From JBNPEO01 sp050490315 (GTDB lineage Bacteria > Actinomycetota > Actinomycetes > Actinomycetales > Micrococcaceae): a stretch of 64,000 bases of DNA. A program made the position numbers and the translations under genes. Under the pieces are notes generated by a model, which worked only from the letters and a program-made list of their open reading frames with translations, was not told the DNA's origin and did no database searches. The stretch lies in the NCBI RefSeq assembly GCF_050490315.1, contig NZ_JBNPEO010000003.1, positions 248,001 through 312,000 on the forward strand. The letters are read 5' to 3'. This document shows, piece by piece, positions 8,376 through 17,374 of this stretch (position 1 is the first letter of the stretch; each line of letters opens with the position of its first letter).

Positions 8376-9443
8376 ATGAGTACTATTTCTACGCCCGAAG
8401 CAAACGGAACTCGCAAGCGCATCCTCTCCGGTGCAAAGCCCACGGCTGACTCACTTCACCTAGGCAACTACTTGGGCGCGGTGAAGAACTGGGTAGATAT
8501 GCAGGCCGATTACGAGGCGGTCATTTTTATCCCGGATCTTCACGCGGTCACCGTTGATTTTGATCCGGCTGAGCTGGCCAAGCGAACCCGCACCGTGGCA
8601 GCGCAGTACATTGCGGCTGGTATTGACCCGGAACAGAGTATGTTTTTTGTTCAGTCTCATGTACCAGAGCATGCAGAACTGGCATGGGCGCTGAACTGCA
8701 TCACCGGGTTTGGCGAAGCTTCACGGATGACCCAGTTCAAGGACAAGAGCGCCAAGCAAGGCGCTGACGCCGCTACTCTGGGGTTGTTTGCCTACCCCAC
8801 GTTGATGGCAGCTGACATTTTGTTGTATCAGGCGGACTTGGTTCCCGTCGGTGAGGATCAGCGTCAACACTTGGAGCTCACTCGCACCTTGGCTCAGCGT
8901 TTCAACACCCGCTTTGGAGAGACATTTACGGTCCCCGAGGCCGCCATTTTGAAAGCTTCCGCCAAGGTTTACGATCTTCAAAATCCCAGCGCCAAGATGT
9001 CTAAGACCGGTGAATCGCCCAACGGAGTAATTCAACTGCTTGACGATCCCAAAATTACCGCCAAGCGCATCAAGTCGGCGGTAACGGATGCTGGAACAGA
9101 GATTCGTTTTGACCAGGAAAACAAGCCTGGCGTCTCCAACTTGCTCACCATCTATTCGGCCATTTCGGGCAAAACCATCAGCGAGCTGGAAGCCGAATAC
9201 GCTGACAAAATGTACGGCCACCTCAAGGTGGACTTGGCCGAGCAGCTGGTTGAATTCATCACTCCACTACGTAATCGCACAGCTGAGTTAATGGCCGATC
9301 CTGCCGAGCTGGATCGTTTGCTGGCCCAGGGGGCTTACAAAGCCCGTGAGGTTGCATCTGCCACGCTGGACCGCGTTTATGACCGGATGGGATTCCTCAA
9401 GCCGGCACGTATTAACCTGCCTGTGCAGTTGGGTAACGCTTAG
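8376..9443 (+). CDS. trpS: tryptophanyl-tRNA synthetase
   Basis: 355 residues, normal for the bacterial class Ic enzyme that charges tRNA-Trp. The HIGH-equivalent is HLGN at 28-31 (GAKPTADSLHLGNYLGAV), the KMSKS loop is KMSKT at 207-211, and GEDQRQHLELTRTLAQRFN is the usual tryptophan-site region. It starts 21 nt after xthA and is followed 3 nt later by the 2H phosphoesterase gene, suggesting one transcript. I see no T-box or tryptophan leader upstream. Confidence 0.98.
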   Translation: MSTISTPEANGTRKRILSGAKPTADSLHLGNYLGAVKNWVDMQADYEAVIFIPDLHAVTVDFDPAELAKRTRTVAAQYIAAGIDPEQSMFFVQSHVPEHAELAWALNCITGFGEASRMTQFKDKSAKQGADAATLGLFAYPTLMAADILLYQADLVPVGEDQRQHLELTRTLAQRFNTRFGETFTVPEAAILKASAKVYDLQNPSAKMSKTGESPNGVIQLLDDPKITAKRIKSAVTDAGTEIRFDQENKPGVSNLLTIYSAISGKTISELEAEYADKMYGHLKVDLAEQLVEFITPLRNRTAELMADPAELDRLLAQGAYKAREVASATLDRVYDRMGFLKPARINLPVQLGNA

Positions 9444-9446
9444 GCC

Positions 9447-10124
9447 ATGAGCAACATCATCAAGCGGAAGGAGGCCGACGCCGGGACGCACAGTTCCGGG
9501 GTTAGCCTCCCGCTTGGTGCCCAAAGCGGGGGAGAGGAAACACCTCCTGGTGACCTCTCACCTCAAGCGGTGGCCGAGATTGTCCCCGACGGCATTTGTG
9601 TGGGAATCATTCTGGGATTCCCGGAACGTATTGCCCGTGAGCTGCAACTCTGGCGTGCTTCCTTTGGGGACCCCATGGCTTCGATTGTTCCAGCACACAT
9701 CACCTTGGTGACCACCACCCCAGCGCGGGATTGGGAGACGACTCTCAGCCACGCGCGCAAAGTGGCAAAGAATACTCAGCCTTTCCGGCTGAGTATTCAC
9801 GGAACAGGCTCTTTCCGTCCGCTCTCTCCGGTGGTTTACATCAGGGTGGTAGACGGGTTTGAGGAATGCGTTCAATTGCACTCGAAGCTGCAAAGCGGGC
9901 CTCTTGCCCGTGACCTCGTTTTTCCCTATCACCCCCATGTGACTGTGGCGCATGACGTTGCAGAAGCTAGTCTCGATGATGCAGAGAATGCCTTAGAGAA
10001 TTACCATGCAGAGTTCCCAGTGACTAGCATGGGCGTCTACGAGCATGACAGCAATGGAATCTGGCAGCTACGGGAAGAAATGAACTTTGGCACCGACAAC
10101 GAGACCAGCACCGAGGATAGCTAG
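9447..10124 (+). CDS. 2'-5' RNA ligase / 2H phosphoesterase family protein
   Basis: 225 residues. The two HxT motifs that define the 2H fold are present (HITLV at about 79-83 and HVTVAHD at about 165-171). Proteins of this type act on 2',3'-cyclic phosphates or 2'-5' RNA bonds, but physiological roles are mostly unknown. The first 45 residues are a low-complexity Gly/Ser/Pro extension not needed for the fold. It follows trpS at 3 nt, an arrangement that recurs in related Actinobacteria, so a tRNA or RNA-end role is plausible but inferred. Confidence 0.85.
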   Translation: MSNIIKRKEADAGTHSSGVSLPLGAQSGGEETPPGDLSPQAVAEIVPDGICVGIILGFPERIARELQLWRASFGDPMASIVPAHITLVTTTPARDWETTLSHARKVAKNTQPFRLSIHGTGSFRPLSPVVYIRVVDGFEECVQLHSKLQSGPLARDLVFPYHPHVTVAHDVAEASLDDAENALENYHAEFPVTSMGVYEHDSNGIWQLREEMNFGTDNETSTEDS

Positions 10125-11370
10125 CGAAGCAGCAGTTCGACGTCAGGCACGACGCCGGGCTGAAATGGGTCAGGACCCGCCACTACCTACCGAGCGCTCT
10201 GAGCTCAAACTTCTTGTCAGCCGCAAGCGCGTTGTGTGGGGAGAGACCCGCCGCAACGGTGGTGGGCTGATTCAGCGAGTTCTGGCCTTTGTCCAATGGC
10301 TGATGGCCAAGCTCAACGCCTTTCGGCCTATGCGCGTATGGCAGCACTACAACCTTCAGCACGGGCCGCTGTTGTCAGCCGGTATTGGCTACAACATGTT
10401 CTTTTCCATCACCGGCTTGTTGACCACAGGGTTCTCCATTGCGGGACTGGTGTTGGCCCAGCAGCCGGAACTGCTGAACTCTGTGGTCAAGTCAGTGGCC
10501 TCTAGCGCCCCCGGTTTGCTCAAGGTGGACGGTTCGGATGGCTTGGTGAATCCCCAAGACTTGATGAACCCCTCCGGGCTGGGATGGACAGCTGTGATTG
10601 CCGCAGTCATCACACTCTTTACGTCTCTGGGCTGGATCGCCAGTTTGCGTGACGGGCTGCGCGGCGTGAATATGCTCCGGCCCCTCCAACTCAATCCCGT
10701 GGTGATGAAACTCAAGGACGCCGGAACACTCGTGCTCTTGGGTGTGGTTTTGGTGTTGAGTGCAGGTGTCTCACTGGTCTTTGGGACCGCCGCCGGTTGG
10801 GTAATGGGTTTCCTACACTTGGATCCAGCCATCGCTCAACCCATCACATGGCTAGTGCGCATTGCCGTGCCTCTTTTGCTGGCCTGGGCGACGGCGGCAA
10901 TTATGTTCCGTCTGGCAGGCTCACTACCGCTGGACCGCCGTGCGTTCCTAGAAGGAACAGCTATTGCAGCGGTAGGGACTACCATCCTGCAAATTTTCAG
11001 CACTCAATTGTTGGCCCAAGCAGGCAAAAACCCGCTTCTTGCCTCGTTTGCGATTGTTATTGGGTTGATGATCTGGTTCAATCTGGTCTCCCAGGTGTAC
11101 TTGCTGTCTGCCTCGTGGGCGGCTATCCGCAACAATGACGCCCAAGCGCAACGAGAATTGAGCGAGAAAATCTCGGCAGTAGCCGGCTCGCGGCCCGTTC
11201 AGGCGTTGCGGCTCAACCATCACTTGGAGCATCAAAAGGCTCTCAGTGGCGCTCCTGCGGCCCGGGAGTCCCGTATTACGCAACGCCCAGCGGCTCTGCC
11301 ACAGCCGGAGCATCGCGACCGGTGGACGTGGACTGAGTTTTTCGGCACGCTAGGGAAGCGCAAGAAGTAG
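10087..11370 (+). CDS. YihY/virulence factor BrkB family membrane protein
   Basis: 427 residues from TTG 10087, which overlaps the upstream gene by 38 nt; GGGAAG lies about 10 nt before it. ATG 10165 is a shorter alternative that keeps the whole conserved domain. Six membrane segments typical of the YihY family span about 95-345, beginning with the YNMFFSITGLL segment after GPLLSAGIGYN. The C-terminal 75 residues are soluble and basic. Once called ribonuclease BN, the family has no proven RNase activity and its function is unknown. The gene ends within a 15-nt triplicate repeat. Confidence 0.88.
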   Translation: MAPTTRPAPRIASEAAVRRQARRRAEMGQDPPLPTERSELKLLVSRKRVVWGETRRNGGGLIQRVLAFVQWLMAKLNAFRPMRVWQHYNLQHGPLLSAGIGYNMFFSITGLLTTGFSIAGLVLAQQPELLNSVVKSVASSAPGLLKVDGSDGLVNPQDLMNPSGLGWTAVIAAVITLFTSLGWIASLRDGLRGVNMLRPLQLNPVVMKLKDAGTLVLLGVVLVLSAGVSLVFGTAAGWVMGFLHLDPAIAQPITWLVRIAVPLLLAWATAAIMFRLAGSLPLDRRAFLEGTAIAAVGTTILQIFSTQLLAQAGKNPLLASFAIVIGLMIWFNLVSQVYLLSASWAAIRNNDAQAQRELSEKISAVAGSRPVQALRLNHHLEHQKALSGAPAARESRITQRPAALPQPEHRDRWTWTEFFGTLGKRKK

Positions 11371-11408
11371 CACCTAGCGAAGTAGCACCTACCGAAGTAG
11401 CACTCAGC
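11364..11408 (+). repeat. 15-nt tandem repeat, three copies, containing the BrkB-family stop codon
   Basis: GAAGTAGCACCTAGC (11364-11378) is followed by GAAGTAGCACCTACC and GAAGTAGCACTCAGC with exact 15-nt period. Each copy carries an in-frame TAG, so the stop codon is effectively triplicated. Confidence 0.85.
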
Positions 11409-11466
11409 GTCGATGGTAGGGCCACAAAGAAGTTCGGCCTATGGAGAAACTAGGCCTTTGGAGAAG

Positions 11467-12243
11467 CTAGGGCTGCGGAGCAGCATCCAAGTACTGTTCG
11501 GCCCAAGCGGAGATGATCCGCGCGGCCCGCGCTGCTTGTCCCTTACCGGTCAGCAAGTGATCGCTGCCTTCGAGGGAAATGAAGTTCCGCGGGTGGCGTG
11601 CCGTCCTGAAAATGGTGCTCGCGTTCTCAATGCCCACGGTGTTGTCAGTGGGGGAGTGCATCACCAATAGTGGTTTGTGCAAGCTGCGGATGCAGTCAGT
11701 GAGGTCCGCGTTGGCGAGGTCTTCAACGAAATGCCTGCGGATTTCAACCCGCTTCCCGCCCAGATCAACCTCGGCGCTACCATCGCGCAGGATGGCGTCT
11801 AAAGCCGAGTCAAAAACGTGCTCCACGTGTTTGGGTGAGAACGGGGCACCAACTGTTGCTACGGCGTCGAGCCCTGGTATTTGCCGCGCGGCGGCAAGGA
11901 CTGCAGCGCCACCAAAGGAGTGGCCCACCAGCAAGGACACCGCCTTGCCGAGGCTAGCCATGTACTCTGCGGCTTTTACGGTGTCAGCGACTTTGTGGGT
12001 AAAGGATCCTTCAGACCAGTCGCCGGAAGAGCCTCCCAAACCAATGTTGTCGAAGCGGAGCATTCCCACACCTTGCGCCGCGAGTTCCTTGCAGATGCGG
12101 GCGGCTGCGGGGCTGTCCTTGCCTAGCGTAAAGCCGTGGGAGAAAACGCCCCAACCGCGTACATGTCCCTCCGGCGAATCAATAATTCCGGCGAGCTGCT
12201 GGCCCGAGGAACCTTCGAAGGTGACCTTTTGGGACTTAATCAT
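11467..12243 (-). CDS. alpha/beta hydrolase, probable serine esterase/peptidase-like
   Basis: 258 residues from ATG 12243, preceded by AGGAAA; a longer in-frame start exists but adds nothing conserved. It has the canonical alpha/beta-hydrolase elements: FSHGFTLGKDSPAA near the oxyanion hole, the nucleophile elbow GHSFGG, the acid in HSPTDNTV and the catalytic histidine in LEGSDHLLTG. It most resembles the cytosolic hydrolases found fused to or next to OsmC-like proteins; no OsmC domain is present here. The natural substrate is unknown. It lies downstream of the sdh operon on the same strand but beyond that operon's terminator. Confidence 0.88.
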   Translation of the reverse strand: MIKSQKVTFEGSSGQQLAGIIDSPEGHVRGWGVFSHGFTLGKDSPAAARICKELAAQGVGMLRFDNIGLGGSSGDWSEGSFTHKVADTVKAAEYMASLGKAVSLLVGHSFGGAAVLAAARQIPGLDAVATVGAPFSPKHVEHVFDSALDAILRDGSAEVDLGGKRVEIRRHFVEDLANADLTDCIRSLHKPLLVMHSPTDNTVGIENASTIFRTARHPRNFISLEGSDHLLTGKGQAARAARIISAWAEQYLDAAPQP

Positions 12244-12300
12244 GGGGAGTTTCCTCGTGGGGCGTATGAACTCTGCAAAAAGAATTGAAGCGGACAAGCA

Positions 12301-12350
12301 GATGGGTAGCGGATCGGCCGAAGATTTCTCAGCACACTCCGCTACCCATC
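12301..12350 (-). terminator. terminator after sdhB
   Basis: GATGGGTAGCGGA (12301-12313) pairs perfectly with 12338-12350; a 13-bp stem with a 24-nt loop just past the sdhB stop. Confidence 0.65.
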
Positions 12351-12373
12351 GGGTAAAGCGTTAGAACAAAAAC

Positions 12374-13156
12374 CTAGATCTTGCGGCTCAGAATTGCCTG
12401 CTTGACCTCAGAAATTGCCTGGGTGATCTGGATGCCGCGAGGGCACGCCTCTGAACAGTTGAAGGTGGTGCGGCAACGCCACACACCTTCTTTGTCATTG
12501 AGGATTTCCAAACGCATGTCGCCTGCGTCATCACGGGAATCGAAGATGAAGCGGTGGGCGTTCACAATCGCTGCCGGGCCAAAGTACTGTCCGTCGGTCC
12601 AGAAGACCGGGCAAGATGACGTGCACGCAGCGCAGAGAATGCACTTGGTGGTGTCATCAAAGCGCTCACGGTCTTCAGCAGACTGAAGACGTTCCTTGGT
12701 TGGCTCGTGACCCTTGTTGATCAAGAACGGCATCACTTCGCGGAAGGACTGGAAGAACGGTTCCATGTCCACAATCAAGTCCTTCTCCACCGGCAGGCCT
12801 TTGATGGGCTCAACGGTGATGGGCTTGGAGGTATCCAAGTCTTTCAGAAGGGTTTTGCACGCAAGGCGGTTCCGGCCATTGATGCGCATGGCGTCAGAAC
12901 CACACACACCGTGGGCGCACGAGCGGCGGAAGGAAACAGAACCATCAATTTCCCACTTGACCTTGTGCAAGGCATCCAGCACACGGTCGGTGCCGTACAT
13001 GGTCAGCTCATAGTCGTCCCAATGCGACTCTTCCGAGACCTCAGGGTTGTAGCGGCGAACACGCAAGGTGATGTTGAAGGTGGGGATTTCTCCGCCGCCC
13101 CCAACACCAGCCGGCAGCTCAATTTTGGAAGCTGGCTCTGCAAGTTCAGTAGTCAT
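12374..13156 (-). CDS. sdhB: succinate dehydrogenase iron-sulfur subunit
   Basis: 260 residues. Carries electrons from the flavin of SdhA to the membrane anchor. The plant-type [2Fe-2S] ligands are in CAHGVCGSDAMRINGRNRLAC reading from about 79 (cysteines at CxxxxC...C spacing), the [4Fe-4S] site is CILCAACTSSCP and the [3Fe-4S] site is CRTTFNCSEACPRG. It is the last gene of a four-gene minus-strand operon, overlapping the sdhA stop by 1 nt, and is followed by a hairpin terminator. Confidence 0.98.
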   Translation of the reverse strand: MTTELAEPASKIELPAGVGGGGEIPTFNITLRVRRYNPEVSEESHWDDYELTMYGTDRVLDALHKVKWEIDGSVSFRRSCAHGVCGSDAMRINGRNRLACKTLLKDLDTSKPITVEPIKGLPVEKDLIVDMEPFFQSFREVMPFLINKGHEPTKERLQSAEDRERFDDTTKCILCAACTSSCPVFWTDGQYFGPAAIVNAHRFIFDSRDDAGDMRLEILNDKEGVWRCRTTFNCSEACPRGIQITQAISEVKQAILSRKI

Positions 13157-14955
13157 TAGTACTTACGCTCCATCGGCTCGTAACGGGTAAAGATAACCGG
13201 CTTGGTGTCCAAACGGATACCAGCAACGGACTCGGCGGAGGATTCGGTGGTGACTGCCGAGTCTTTGTAAGCCATGGAGTGCTTCATGAACTTTTCGTCG
13301 TTGCGCTCCGGGAAGTCTTCGCGGAAGTGGCCACCACGGGACTCTTCGCGGTGAAGCGCGGCAACTGTCATCACTTTGGCCAGTTCAAGCAAGAAGCCCA
13401 GCTCTACGGCTTCCAGCAGGTCCAAGTTAAAGCGCTTGCCCTTGTCTTGGACCGAAATGCGCTGGTAGCGCTCTTCGAAGGATTCGATGTCCTTGAGGAC
13501 CTGGTTCAAAGTGTCTGCCGTGCGGAACACCTGCATGTTGGCATCCATGGTCTCCTGCAAATCCTTACGGATTGCAGCAACCCGCTCGCCTCCATCTGAG
13601 GTGCGAACGTGATCCAACAAGTCAATCGTGTACTTCTCAGGGTCCTCCGGCAACTCAACGTACTCAGCGGTCTTTGCGTATTCGGCGGCGGCAATACCGG
13701 CGCGCTTACCAAAAACGTTGATGTCCAGCAGAGAGTTGGTGCCCAAACGGTTGGAACCGTGAACGGAAACACAGGCCACTTCACCGGCTGCATAAAGGCC
13801 CGGGATAACAGTGTTGTTGTCCTGAAGAACTTCGGCAGAAATGTTTGTGGGGATACCACCCATGGCGTAGTGAGCCGTCGGGAATACCGGAACCGGCTCC
13901 GTGTACGGCTCTACGCCCAGGTAAGTGCGCGCAAACTCGGTGATGTCCGGGAGCTTGGCATCGATGTGAGCCGGCTCCAAGTGGGTGAGGTCCAAGAGGA
14001 CGTAATCCTTGTTAGGACCACAGCCGCGGCCTTCACGAACTTCGTTAGCCATCGACCGGGCCACGATGTCACGTGGCGCCAAGTCCTTGATAGTGGGGGC
14101 GTAACGCTCCATAAAGCGCTCACCTTCGGAGTTACGCAAAATTGCGCCTTCGCCACGTGCGGCCTCAGAAAGCAGAATACCCAAACCTGCAAGACCTGTC
14201 GGGTGGAACTGGAAGAACTCCATATCCTCCAGCGGAATACCTCGACGGAACGCGATACCCATACCGTCACCGGTGAGAGTGTGTGCGTTGGAGGTGGTCT
14301 TAAAGACCTTGCCAGCGCCACCGGAAGCGAACACTACCGACTTGGCCTGGAACACGTGCAGTTCACCGGACGCGAGATCATAAGAGACCACACCGGCAAC
14401 GCGCTTCTGCTTGTACGGCGTTCCGTCCTCGCGAACAGCATCCTCGTCAACGGTGAGCAGGTCCAGAACGTAGTACTCGTTGTAGAACTCAACGTTGTGC
14501 TTGACGCAGTTTTGGTACAAGGTCTGCAAAATCATGTGGCCCGTACGGTCTGCTGCGTAGCATGCGCGGCGAACTGGCGCCTTGCCGTGGTCACGAGTGT
14601 GACCACCGAAGCGGCGCTGGTCAATACGGCCTTCGGGCGTGCGGTTGAACGGCAAACCCATTTTTTCCAGGTCCAGCACGGCGTCGATGGCTTCTTTAGC
14701 CATGACTTCGGCTGCGTCCTGATCTACTAGGTAGTCGCCACCTTTGACGGTGTCAAAGGTGTGCCATTCCCAGTTGTCTTCTTCGACGTTGGCCAATGCT
14801 GCACACATACCACCCTGAGCTGCACCAGTGTGCGAGCGGGTGGGGTAGAGCTTGGTCAGTACCGCTGTGCGCGCGCGCTGGCCGGATTCGATCGCGGCGC
14901 GCATTCCAGCGCCACCGGCGCCGACGATGACGACGTCGTACTTATGGACCTGCAT
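13156..14955 (-). CDS. sdhA: succinate dehydrogenase flavoprotein subunit
   Basis: 599 residues from ATG 14955; an in-frame TTG 21 nt further up is less likely. Oxidises succinate to fumarate with covalently bound FAD. Visible are the dinucleotide fold VIVGAGGAGMRAAIESG, the RSHTGAAQGG segment with the FAD-linked histidine, HTLTGDGMG, the substrate-site HPTG, GCGPNKDYVLLDLTHL, and HGSNRLGTNSLLD. Catalytic arginine lies in the VREGRG region. Part of sdhCDAB. Confidence 0.98.
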   Translation of the reverse strand: MQVHKYDVVIVGAGGAGMRAAIESGQRARTAVLTKLYPTRSHTGAAQGGMCAALANVEEDNWEWHTFDTVKGGDYLVDQDAAEVMAKEAIDAVLDLEKMGLPFNRTPEGRIDQRRFGGHTRDHGKAPVRRACYAADRTGHMILQTLYQNCVKHNVEFYNEYYVLDLLTVDEDAVREDGTPYKQKRVAGVVSYDLASGELHVFQAKSVVFASGGAGKVFKTTSNAHTLTGDGMGIAFRRGIPLEDMEFFQFHPTGLAGLGILLSEAARGEGAILRNSEGERFMERYAPTIKDLAPRDIVARSMANEVREGRGCGPNKDYVLLDLTHLEPAHIDAKLPDITEFARTYLGVEPYTEPVPVFPTAHYAMGGIPTNISAEVLQDNNTVIPGLYAAGEVACVSVHGSNRLGTNSLLDINVFGKRAGIAAAEYAKTAEYVELPEDPEKYTIDLLDHVRTSDGGERVAAIRKDLQETMDANMQVFRTADTLNQVLKDIESFEERYQRISVQDKGKRFNLDLLEAVELGFLLELAKVMTVAALHREESRGGHFREDFPERNDEKFMKHSMAYKDSAVTTESSAESVAGIRLDTKPVIFTRYEPMERKY

Positions 14956-15012
14956 ACCAGATGCTCTTTCTCTCAACTTTCACAAAAAATCATGGTTGGC
15001 TTGCTGCCGTTG

Positions 15013-15501
15013 CTACGGGGCTGGGCAGAAGTCCGGTGCGCCTTGCATCAACTGACCATTGAGTACGGGGCAGGGATCAAAGGTGAAGATCACCAGCGTG
15101 CCCAGAATGATGATGATTGCTGCTGCAGCAAACACGATGGTCTTGAGCCAGATGCGTGTTGCATCCTTCTCGGCGTAGTCATTGATGATGGTGCGCACAC
15201 CGTTAGTGCCGTGAAGCATGGCGAGCCAGAGCATGGCCAAGTCCCAGAACTGCCAGAACGGGTCAGCCCACTTGCCGGCCACAAAACCGAAGTTGATGGC
15301 GTGAATGCCTTCGCCCACCATGAGGTTGACAAAGAGGTGGCCAAAAATGAGAACCACTAGGAGTACGCCGGAGAGCCGCATAAACAGCCATGCGAACATC
15401 TCGAAGTTTCCCTTGGAACCTACACCTCGGCGGTACTGGGGTGCGATGCGTCCACCAGCGGTGCTGGCAGAGCGTGGTGCCTGAATGTTTGTGGTGCTCA
15501 T
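15013..15501 (-). CDS. sdhD: succinate dehydrogenase hydrophobic anchor subunit
   Basis: 162 residues with three membrane helices (about 40-64, 82-103, 120-145). The N-terminal 35 residues are a soluble Ser/Arg-rich extension. RLSGVLLVVLIFGHLF and the second-helix HGTNGVRTIINDY carry the histidines that usually ligate haem b or contact quinone. ATG follows GGAGG. It lies 3 nt after sdhC. Confidence 0.93.
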   Translation of the reverse strand: MSTTNIQAPRSASTAGGRIAPQYRRGVGSKGNFEMFAWLFMRLSGVLLVVLIFGHLFVNLMVGEGIHAINFGFVAGKWADPFWQFWDLAMLWLAMLHGTNGVRTIINDYAEKDATRIWLKTIVFAAAAIIIILGTLVIFTFDPCPVLNGQLMQGAPDFCPAP

Positions 15502-15504
15502 GGC

Positions 15505-15885
15505 TTAGTGTCCTCCGAACGCGATGGAGAGGTGGCGGATAGCAAAGGCCGCAAGGACTACTACCCACAGGATGAGAACAGCCCACAGCATTTGACGCTG
15601 GTACTTGGGGCCCTTCTTCCAGAAGTCAACGGCGATGATGCGCAAACCGTTGAAGGCGTGGAAAACGATTGCTGCCACTAGACCGGTTTCACCGATGGCC
15701 ATCAAGGGGTTCTGGTACGTACCAATAACGGCGGTGTACGTCTCTGGTGACACCCGAACAAGTGAGGTGTCCAACACGTGAACCAACAAAAAGAAAAAGA
15801 TCACTACACCGGTAATACGGTGTCCTACCCAAGACCACATGCCCTCACGGCCGCGGTACAAGGTGCCAGCTGGTTTCGTCGGCAC
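15505..15885 (-). CDS. sdhC: succinate dehydrogenase cytochrome b556 subunit
   Basis: 126 residues from GTG 15885, chosen because GGGAGG sits at ideal distance upstream; an in-frame start further up (15957) would add unconserved residues. Three membrane helices. HRITGVVIFFFLLVHVLDT carries the family signature and two histidines of the haem/quinone site, and HAFNGLRIIAVDF is the second signature. First gene of the operon, divergent from manC. Confidence 0.94.
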   Translation of the reverse strand: MPTKPAGTLYRGREGMWSWVGHRITGVVIFFFLLVHVLDTSLVRVSPETYTAVIGTYQNPLMAIGETGLVAAIVFHAFNGLRIIAVDFWKKGPKYQRQMLWAVLILWVVVLAAFAIRHLSIAFGGH

Positions 15886-16150
15886 TGAATAAACCTCCCT
15901 GCGACACAGCGGCGCTGGCATGGGATCCACGCGGGGGAACGCCTGCTGCGAGAGCACTCGTAGCTCAACCTAAATCTAGGCTTCGCTCACAGCTTATTCA
16001 ATTTAAGCGGTCCTTGGTGACCATGAGTGAGACGAAGAGCACAAGAAGTTTGAGTGTTACCCATCACTAGGCGCGGCCTCTGGCGGAACGGACGTGAACT
16101 TGTGACCATATTTAGCCTCATTTTGACAGCGATTTGGCTAATAGGTCAGT

Positions 16151-16156
16151 TACAGT
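16151..16156 (+). promoter_or_regulatory. -10 element (TACAGT) of manC, leaderless type
   Basis: TACAGT ends 7 nt before ATG 16164. A TTGACA at 16123-16128 is 22 nt away, too far for a normal spacer. Confidence 0.4.
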
Positions 16157-16163
16157 AATGCCG

Positions 16164-17297
16164 ATGAGTACAGACCAGTCTTCCCCTATGCCTTCGGCCC
16201 TAGACCGCTTTTTTGCGGTAATCCCAGCCGGCGGTGTTGGCACGCGCTTGTGGCCGCTATCACGTGCAGCCGCACCGAAGTTTTTGCATGACCTGACTGG
16301 ATCAGGCAGCACTCTCATCCGCGCCACTTACGATCGCCTTGAACCACTCGCTGGCAAAAAAGTGTTGGTAGTGACCGGAGAGGCGCACCGCAAGGCTGTT
16401 TGTGCGCAGTTGCCGGAGCTCCAGGACTCCAACTTGGTTCTAGAGAGTGAACCCAAAGATTCAGCCGCAGCCATTGGCTTGGCAGCAGCGATCCTGCACC
16501 GCCGCGATCCCGAAACCATCATGGGATCTTTTGCAGCCGATCAAGTCATTAGCCCGGTGGCGACTTTTCAAGCTGCGGTTCGTGAGGCTATCTTCACTGC
16601 AGCTGCTGGCAAGATCGTAACCATCGGGATTAAACCCACTCACCCTTCCACCGGCTTTGGTTACATTCGCGCCGGTGAATCGCTCGACGTCGAAGGCGCG
16701 CCAAGCGCTCAAGCGGTAGTTGAGTTTGTGGAAAAGCCGAGCGAAGACGTTGCCCGTCAGTACCTCAAGCAGGGCGACTACGTGTGGAACGCGGGAATGT
16801 TTGTTGCCCCTGTTGCCCTGATGCTCAAACACCTAGAAGCTAACCAGCCAGAGCTCTATGCAGGGCTGCAGGAAATTGCCGCGGCCTGGGACACCCCGGA
16901 GCGCGACGCCGTCAAAAAGCGTGTCTGGCCCACACTGCCCAAAATTGCGATCGACTATGCGGTTGCCGAACCGGCAGCTGCCGCGGGCGACGTTGCAGTT
17001 GTACCCGGAACCTTTGGTTGGGATGATGTTGGAGACTTCGCCGCCATTGGTCGTCTCAACAGCGCGCGCGAAGTGGACGACGTAACTGTTCTGGGCGAAG
17101 GCGCTCGTGTGTTCACCGAAGATGCCAGCGGTGTGGTGGTCTCTGACACCAAGCGTGTGATTGCACTGATTGGCATCAAGGACGTGGTTATTGTTGACAC
17201 CCCGGACGCGCTACTGGTGACTACCAAAGAGCACGCCCAGCAAGTCAAGAGTGCTGTTGATTCGCTCAAGGCCAGCGGCGACACGGACGTTTTGTAA
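16164..17297 (+). CDS. manC: mannose-1-phosphate guanylyltransferase
   Basis: 377 residues from ATG 16164 (an ATG 6 nt and a TTG 30 nt further up are alternatives). Makes GDP-mannose from mannose-1-phosphate and GTP for cell-envelope mannans and glycolipids. The nucleotidyltransferase signature VIPAGGVGTRLWPLSR is near the N-terminus, with PKFLHDL, GSFAADQVI (the metal-binding D in the loop), GFGYIRAGE, VEKPSEDVA, WNAGMFV and IDYAV following. It lacks the C-terminal isomerase domain of bifunctional ManC/AlgA. It is divergent from sdhC. Confidence 0.95.
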   Translation: MSTDQSSPMPSALDRFFAVIPAGGVGTRLWPLSRAAAPKFLHDLTGSGSTLIRATYDRLEPLAGKKVLVVTGEAHRKAVCAQLPELQDSNLVLESEPKDSAAAIGLAAAILHRRDPETIMGSFAADQVISPVATFQAAVREAIFTAAAGKIVTIGIKPTHPSTGFGYIRAGESLDVEGAPSAQAVVEFVEKPSEDVARQYLKQGDYVWNAGMFVAPVALMLKHLEANQPELYAGLQEIAAAWDTPERDAVKKRVWPTLPKIAIDYAVAEPAAAAGDVAVVPGTFGWDDVGDFAAIGRLNSAREVDDVTVLGEGARVFTEDASGVVVSDTKRVIALIGIKDVVIVDTPDALLVTTKEHAQQVKSAVDSLKASGDTDVL

Positions 17298-17362
17298 GCG
17301 CGTTATTCGGACGACTTTCCGTCATCCAACGTCAGCTATAACGAATATTCCTCCGTCATGGC

Positions 17363-17368
17363 TAGAGT
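17363..17368 (+). promoter_or_regulatory. -10 element (TAGAGT) of the M20 amidohydrolase gene, leaderless type
   Basis: TAGAGT ends 6 nt before the GTG at 17375; no ribosome binding site is present. Confidence 0.45.
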
Positions 17369-17374
17369 AATCAG

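Noticed and set aside
13609..14730. 370-codon frame antisense to sdhA
   Set aside because: Lies wholly within sdhA, shows no domain and no promoter or ribosome binding site.
14970..15000. TTTCACAAA upstream of sdhA as a second Rex site
   Set aside because: Only the right half-site is present and it lies within the operon, not at a promoter.
16123..16156. TTGACA (16123-16128) paired with TACAGT (16151-16156) as the manC promoter
   Set aside because: The spacer would be 22 nt, outside the normal 16-19; only the -10 element is kept.
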